DNA of 64,000 nt from Bryoerythrophyllum caledonicum (Eukaryota; Streptophyta; Bryopsida; Pottiales; Pottiaceae). Positions 58,435 to 64,000 of this stretch are shown piece by piece. The notes under the pieces were generated by a model. It was not told the origin of the DNA. It saw nothing but the letters and a program-made list of their open reading frames with translations, and searched no databases. The DNA lies in the NCBI GenBank assembly GCA_963971425.1, contig OZ020517.1:22144462-22208461 (forward strand), read 5' to 3'. Positions within the stretch are counted from its first letter, which is position 1. Every line of letters starts with the position of its first letter. The translations under genes were made by a program, and so were the position numbers.

Positions 58435-58823
58435 GATGTCCCCGCCTCTCCCCGCCCAATTTTGGAATCAACAATCTTTGAATGGCCATATCTCACTCAA
58501 AATAGTCCAAATTAAGCGTACATGAGATGGTTTTTGGCATCTACGGAAGATGTAAAACACACCTCAAATGTTTGATTTGGACTATTTTTGAGTGAGTTAT
58601 GCCCATTTAAAGTTTTCTGATTCCAAAATTAGGCGGGGAAGGGGCAGGGACGTTAGGACAGGGACGTGAGGGCGGGAACTCAACCCTTTGAAGGTAGTAG
58701 AGGAACAAAGTTGGACAAACTCCATTCTCGCCTTGGCAAAGGCCTTCCTCCTTCCCATGCGTTGGAGAAACCATATTTATATTGTAAATTTAGTTTTCCT
58801 TCCCACTTCTAGGGAAAGACATG
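58435..58823. repeat. Left inverted arm flanking the (GAA)n tract
   Basis: Mirrors 61085-61443, with ~30 extra bases here. Shared words are CCCAATTTTGGAATCAACAA, ATCTCACTCAAAATAGTCC, CATCTACGGAAGATGTAAAA and CCTTTGAAGGTAGTAGAGG. Just outside are several GGGACGTCCC-type palindromes (58371, 58404, 58434). Confidence 0.85.
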
Positions 58824-58911
58824 ATTGCCGTGATGAATGAGGAATGCAAAGATCTTGTTGGAACCAAATATAGCGGCTCTTTGCTTTAAATGGTTCCATT
58901 GGACTTGAATT

Positions 58912-58933
58912 AGAAGAAGAAGAAGAAGAAGAC

Positions 58934-58968
<35 letters not shown>

Positions 58969-59297
58969 AGAAGAAGAAGAAGAAGAAGAAGAAGAAGAAG
59001 AAGAAGAAGAAGAAGAAGAAGAAGAAGAAGAAGAAGAAGAAGAAGAAGAAGAAGAAGAAGAAGAAGAAGAAGAAGAAGAAGAAGAAGAAGAAGAAGAAGA
59101 AGAAGAAGAAGAAGAAGAAGAAGAAGAAGAAGAAGAAGAAGAAGAAGAAGAAGAAGAAGAAGAAGAAGAAGAAGAAGAAGAAGAAGAAGAAGAAGAAGAA
59201 GAAGAAGAAGAAGAAGAAGAAGAAGAAGAAGAAGAAGAAGAAGAAGAAGAAGAAGAAGAAGAAGAAGAAGAAGAAGAAGAAGAAGAAGAAGAAGAAG

Positions 59298-59327
<30 letters not shown>
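58912..59327. repeat. (GAA)n tract, ~416 bp
   Basis: Almost pure GAA with two early interruptions (GACGAAG near 58931 and GAGGAAG near 58943). It gives false poly-Ser and poly-Phe frames on the minus strand. The length is likely unreliable. Confidence 0.97.
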
Positions 59328-59328
<1 letters not shown>

Positions 59329-60429
59329 GTAGTTGCATCTTTTGTGTGTATACGTACCGTGTATAGTAATTGTATTCGTATTAAAATGGGATTCTACAAT
59401 TGAATCCAATGTTAAGAAGGGGCATGGGAAGATAAACAAAAAGATTAAGAAACCTATAAATAGTTTGCACTTGTTAGAGAACTAAAAGTGAAACCATTTA
59501 ACAATGATGTAAAAATAAATTCTCTATGTTCCAAATATAATACATATATGAAGAGCAACAAATATTAAAAAAGAAATGTAATAGTTTCCATTTGAACATA
59601 AAGAAATTGACATTTCCAATTTATAAATATGGCATATATATAGTACAAAACAACGTCAAAATTATATTTATTTAGGAAAAAAATTCATACAAACCATACA
59701 AAGTTCTATCGTTATTGTATATAGACATGAGTTCAAGAAAGAAGTTAATAGTTATGTTCTATATTGCTAGAAATTTTGCTAAAGCTTCTATTCACATTTA
59801 TATTTTTTGTACATCTATATGTATAATAAAAAACATTTGGTCGTGTGTCTCTCCCCTACATCCATTGCTTTCACAATAGACATGTTTAATGTGACCTTTT
59901 GAAGGTGTCACCCTTAGAAGCAAAGCCTTTTGACGTTTCATCTAACCTTTGAAAGGTTTAATCAATTTAAAGTTAAATTGACACCATTTCGTAAGAAGTG
60001 TTGTGAAGGAACCACTTTGACTTTGGAACATTGTGGCCTTTAGAGGATGCTTTTGAATGCACCATCATTCTTTAGGGTTGAATTAGGTGATAAATAATCA
60101 TAACCCCAACAATTTAAAGATATATATTTCAACCTTCCTATGGTTATGAGTAATTTGTGGATTGTTCCAAAGGGGTTGTTACACAAGGGATATATGGACA
60201 TTGGATGATTCGACATTATGCTTCATAAATTTGAATATGACCTTAAGATGAGTCATTTAAAAACACATCTTTACATTAAAACTACATTCCTCAATGGTAT
60301 TTGTCCGTCAATGACAAAGGAGGTTTCACTTGTGCAAAGAATATTACATTCTTTGAAAATGTCAAAAAGAATTTGTTGTTTATAGCGTAATACAACATTC
60401 TAATTCAAGTACCACCATAGTCCACCCAA
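59328..60429. other. AT-rich interior between the triplet tracts
   Basis: No frame or domain was recognised. Confidence 0.4.
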
Positions 60430-60469
60430 TTGTGGTGGGGGATCCCACGGCCTTGTTGTATGGGGACCC

Positions 60470-60663
60470 ACAAAGCCTTTGGGGGAGATGACATGTTGAT
60501 TGTCTCTAATGCAATTAATGTAGGGAAGCACTTAGTGTTGAAAAGTGTTTACCCTCAAGAAGGGGAAGTAGTTCTATATAAACTAGCCTATGTCCCGTGG
60601 CCATATGCTTAATGAAGAAAATGAACAAACTACATTCATGCCGGTCCAATTGGAAGACCGTAG
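60470..60663 (+). mobile_element. Retroposon-like sequence related to 24993-25199
   Basis: Shared blocks include GGGGGAGATGACATGTTGAT, TTAGTGTTGAAAAGTG, CCCTCAAGAAGGGGAAGTAG and ATGCCGGTCC. It also carries TATATAAA (60575-60582). The pyrimidine tract starts immediately after it, as in the 25 kb relative. Confidence 0.55.
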
Positions 60664-61084
60664 TTCTTCTTCTTCTTCTTCTTCTTCTTCTTCTTCTTCT
60701 TCTTCTTCTTCTTCTTCTTCTTCTTCTTCTTCTTCTTCTTCTTCTTCTTCTTCTTCTTCTTCTTCTTCTTCTTCTTCTTCTTCTTCTTCTTCTTCTTCTT
60801 CTTCTTCTTCTTCTTCTTCTTCTTCTTCTTCTTCTTCTTCTTCTTCTTCTTCTTCTTCTTCTTCTTCTTCTTCTTCTTCTTCTTCTTCTTCTTCTTCTTC
60901 TTCTTCTTCTTCTTCTTCTTCTTCTTCTTCTTCTTCTTCTTCTTCTTCTTCTTCTTCTTCTTCTTCTTCTTCTTCTTCTTCTTCTTCTTCTTCTTCTTCT
61001 TCTTCTTCTTCTTCTTCTTCTTCTTCTCTTCTTCTTCTTCTTCTTCTTCTTCTTCTTCTTCTTCTCTTCTTCTTCTTCTTCTTC
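60664..61084. repeat. (TTC)n tract, ~421 bp
   Basis: Nearly pure TTC, with a missing T near 61025 and again near 61065. It is the mirror counterpart of the GAA tract and gives false poly-Ser, poly-Leu, poly-Arg and poly-Glu frames. Confidence 0.97.
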
Positions 61085-61443
61085 ATGTCTTTCCCTAGAA
61101 GTGGGAAGGAAACTAAATTTACAATATAAATATGGTTTCTCCAACGCATGGGAAGGAGGAAGGCCTTTGCCAAGGCGAGAATGGAGTTTGTCCAACTTTG
61201 TTCCTCTACTACCTTCAAAGGGTTGAGTTCCCGCCCTCACGTCTAATTTTGGAATTAGAAAACTTTGGATGGGCATAACTCACTCAAAAATAGTCCAAAT
61301 CAAGCGTCTGAGGTGTGTTTTACATCTTCCGTAGATGCCAAAAAAACATCTCATGTACTCTTAATTTGGACTATTTTGAGTGAGATATGGCCATTCAAAG
61401 ATTGTTGATTCCAAAATTGGGCGGGGAGGGGCGGGGACGTCCC
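61085..61443. repeat. Right inverted arm flanking the (TTC)n tract
   Basis: Mirror of 58435-58823. It starts directly at the end of the TTC tract, whereas the left arm is separated from GAA by 88 bases. It ends in a GGGACGTCCC palindrome. Confidence 0.85.
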
Positions 61444-62569
61444 CACGCCTATTATACCATTTTATATAGTCAACTACCCATTTAAAGTAAGGACATTTAA
61501 ATACTTGAAATTCTAAAATAAATTATTTAAATTATGCTTACCATGCTTCAACTATAAATTGTGATTGAGATATATAATTAGATATATCAATGAAACCTTA
61601 GCAAGTTGAATAAAATATGAAGATGCATACACAACATTTACATTTACATTTGAATGCATCAACTTCTTCTTAGTATCATTACAATTAATTGCTTAAATAA
61701 AAAACCAAGAACACAAGACACATTCTACGGATAAAAAATAAATTAGAGTCTATAATTGCATTTACAATATTTGATTCAATTATTACATGAACAATTGTTG
61801 CAGTCCTTGTTAATTAAGAAGGCCATAGCCCATGGCCAACTTTAAATGATTTTGTGTACATGATTGCCAAAAGTAAATAAAATAATACACACACCTTAGC
61901 AGTCTTTGAAATCAATAATAGTTAATGACGACACTTTTAATCAAAGAAAGACAATAGATGATATAGGTAAAAAAGAATCAACATTGTACATATAAGAGGT
62001 GGGCAAGAGCTTAGGAATGGTGGGAGAAGGAGGAATTAGGCTTATACATGGTCCACATCTTCATTATGCCACTAGCAAGAATTCAACGAGATTTAGGAAT
62101 TTTAAAAACACAAAATAGTAGAGGACAAGTTGTATTGGTGTTGAGCATGGATATGTATGCAAAAGAGGTTGATAAGTGTGCAAGGAGGCATGCGACTATA
62201 TAAGAGGGGCGGGTGACTACAAAAGAAGAGCGGGCGGGTACACAAGGAGTGAGGGCAAGTCAGTGAAAAGGGAAGGGGGAAGAGGGGGGGATTATGGGGC
62301 AAGTGATTCAAAGAGGATTGCACACATGAAAGTCGAGTTCGCAAGTTGGAGGGTCGCGCACGTACAATGGAGGGTCGCGCATGCGGTAGAGGCGTTTATG
62401 CCCAAATATTATAAAAAATTAAATTAATAAATTCAAAAGATTGTGCGGCCCTCAAGAGCGTACACATGCGACCCTCCAAGTTGTGGGCTCGACCCTTTAA
62501 TGTGTAATCTTCCTTGGATTGCTTGACCCATAATCTCGGGCGCGTACCCATTGGATGGCGCGCGCACGT
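61444..62569. other. AT-rich then GA-rich spacer, no gene recognised
   Basis: 61444-62100 is AT-rich. 62160-62330 has irregular GGGCGGGT-ACA repeats. Frames at 62102-62427 follow this composition and are not supported. Confidence 0.4.
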
Positions 62570-63080
62570 TCGCTAAATGAGAGTCGGGCGAGTACTCAAA
62601 GGGGTCGAGCGAGTACCTAAAGGGGTCAGGCGAGTACCTAAAGGGGTTGGGCGAGTACCTATAGGGATTGGACGATTATCTAAAGGGGTCGGGCGCGTAC
62701 CCATTGGATCGCGCGCAGGCTAGGGGGTTCGCGCGTTCGCTAAATGGGGTCGGGCGCGTACTCAAATGTGTCGCGCGAGTACATAAAGGGGTCGAGCGCG
62801 AATTAAAAAGGGTCGCGAGCGTATTTGAAGGGGTCAAGCGCGTACTTAATGGGATTGGGCGCGTATATAAAGGGATCCTGCGTGTACCTAAAGGGGTCAC
62901 GCGAGTACTGAAAAGGGTCGGGCGCGTACTTAAAGGGGTTGGGCGCATGCCTGAAGGGATCGAGCGCATACTTAAAGGGGTCAGGCGCGTCTCTGAAAGG
63001 GTCGGGCGCGTTCCTAGAGGAGTCGAGCGCTTTCCTAAAAGGGTCGGGCGCGTACCTCAAGGGGCCGGGCACGTACGTAC
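62570..63080 (+). repeat. Right subterminal 21 bp satellite
   Basis: About 24 units of consensus GTCGGGCGCGTACCTAAAGG plus G stand head to tail, with the core GCGCGTAC best kept. Because 21 is a multiple of three, long frames stay open on both strands (heptads like GVGRVLK). From 63081 to 63415 the same words occur in mixed orientation. The frames are rejected as proteins. Confidence 0.9.
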
Positions 63081-63609
63081 AAGGACTGGACGCATACACA
63101 ATTTTTTTAAATTTTTTTTTGGAGGTACACGCCCAACCCTTGTTTGTACGCGCCCAACCCTTGATTGTATGCGCCTAGCCATTGTTCATACGCGCCCTGC
63201 CCTTGTATGTACGCGCCCAATCCTAAAGGTCGGGCGCATGCTTACAAGGGTTGGGCCCGTATACAATTTATTTTTTTATTTTTTATTTTTTCGACGTACG
63301 CGCGCGACCCTTTTAGGTACGTGCACAACCCTTTTAGGTATGCGTCCGGCCCTTTAGGTACGCGCCCGACCCGTTTTGATACGCGCGCAGCCCAAAGATG
63401 TGCGCCCGACTCTATGATATGACGTGGAAAGCGGTCTGATGTGTCGGCACACCTATTTTACTAGGGGATAAGTTGTAAATTTGATAGGTTTGTAAGTTTT
63501 TTACACGCTACTGTCCGCCAAAAAGTGTTGTCCGTCCTGTCCGTCCGTCCGACTGTCCGTCCGTTCGCTGTCTTTGGGCCCCTGTCCGTCTATGTAGACA
63601 ACCTTGGTA

Positions 63610-64000
63610 GCACTTGTACAACATCCTAGAGAAGGAGTTAAAAACCTTAGTTTGCAATGAAGCATTGTAATTGGGTGAGCCACCGACCTTGCAATTTGTA
63701 TTGGAGACTTCAGAACGAATTGAGATCAATTTTGCTGAAAGAGAAGGCGGTCATGTGATTTCTAATATGTGAATAGAAGGTTCTTGAGAAGGTCAAGGTG
63801 GCCAAGGCAAGCGTTCCTTTCTATGCCACTGACAATGAGCCCTTGTATTTCAAGTGTGGCAAGCCCGTACATTTGTGGAAGGATTGCAAGGACGTCAAGA
63901 CTTTTGCACCTCAAGCTAGAAGTTTTTGCTCTGGTTGTGGTGCGAAGAGACATGCTGAGACCAACTATTGGAAGCTTTATCCTGAGTTGAAACCTTTCAG
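63610..64000 (+). pseudogene. Retrotransposon gag fragment with degenerate zinc knuckles, runs off the window
   Basis: One frame (63615-63770) reads LYNILEKELKTLVCNEAL, a stop, then PPTLQFVLETSERIEINFAE, as in plant gag proteins. After a frame change, 63780-64000 reads YFKCGKPVHLWKDC and FCSGCGAKRHAETN, then YWKLYPELKP. These are two CCHC-type knuckles, the first lacking its first Cys and the second lacking its last. Stops and missing ligands show it is dead. The rest lies beyond the window, and its other half may be separated by the large element ending at 63603. Confidence 0.7.

Larger units (their letters stand above)
53305..63603. mobile_element. ~10.3 kb element with ~195 bp terminal inverted repeats and 21 bp subterminal satellites
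   Basis: The left end, GGTTTTCTACATAGACGGAC, is mirrored at the right by GTCCGTCTATGTAGACAACC. Similarity continues about 195 bases inward on both sides (AGGGGCC, GACAACACTTTTT, AATTTACAACTTA, TTTCCACGTCA). Next to each end are GC-rich 21-base satellite arrays. Subterminal arrays of this kind are typical of CACTA and some Mutator-type elements. I found no transposase and no clear target-site duplication, so the class is uncertain. Other elements are nested inside. Confidence 0.6.

Noticed and set aside
58777-59439. Poly-Ser and poly-Phe frames
   Set aside because: They are translations of the (GAA)n tract and have no other domain.
60515-61276. Poly-Arg, poly-Glu, poly-Ser and poly-Leu frames
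   Set aside because: They are translations of the (TTC)n tract on both strands.
62570-63080. CRISPR-like array
   Set aside because: The 21-base units are contiguous without unique spacers, and the genome is a plant nuclear one.
62668-63357. 229-codon frame of GVGRVLK-type heptads and its minus-strand partners
   Set aside because: The 21-base satellite stays open on both strands by arithmetic. The units show no codon-level conservation and sit in a transposon subterminal array.

Overview
The window is nuclear DNA of a land plant, most likely a seedless one such as a bryophyte. The evidence is short GT-AG introns, a chloroplast-type bestrophin-like anion channel, a secreted DUF26 (Gnk2-type) protein, and a fungal-fruit-body-type lectin of the kind known from liverworts and mosses but not typical of seed plants. 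Most of the sequence is AT-rich and made of transposable elements, MITE-like palindromes and satellites. Real genes are few.

Assembly layout matters most. A run of exactly 200 N (32444-32643) joins two contigs. The last 17,560 bases of the first contig (14884-32443, copy A) reappear as the first 20,434 bases of the second (32644-53077, copy B). They look identical except for one 2,874-base segment (42058-44931) present only in copy B. This fits two overlapping contigs, or two haplotypes or strains, laid end to end better than a real tandem duplication. Every gene between 14.9 and 32.4 kb is therefore listed twice but probably exists once.

Region 1-14883 holds no convincing gene. It carries a (TA)n tract, at least six copies of a ~0.95 kb TTAA-flanked repeat, and several MITEs.

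The duplicated region (copy A / copy B) contains, in order: a lectin with a Cys/His/Pro repeat tail (16460 / 34220); a GC-richer region of unclear nature (19.2-21.0 / 37.0-38.7 kb); a Tc1-like element (deleted in A, with an intact DD34E transposase in B); a four-exon bestrophin-like thylakoid channel gene with a GA-dinucleotide frameshift (27105 / 47739); a two-exon DUF26 gene between inverted repeats (29635 / 50269); and a broken ADP/ATP carrier fragment (31674 / 52308).

Region 53.1-64.0 kb is dominated by a ~10.3 kb structure with ~195-base terminal inverted repeats and 21-base subterminal satellites. It contains a fold-back element and a second inverted-repeat element carrying mirrored 0.4 kb (GAA)n and (TTC)n tracts. 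A degenerate retrotransposon gag fragment runs off the right end.

The genes do not form an operon or an obvious pathway. What links them is repeat sequence: one dispersed family lies downstream of the lectin and bestrophin genes and brackets the DUF26 gene. All homology calls were made by eye from the sequence; no database search was run.
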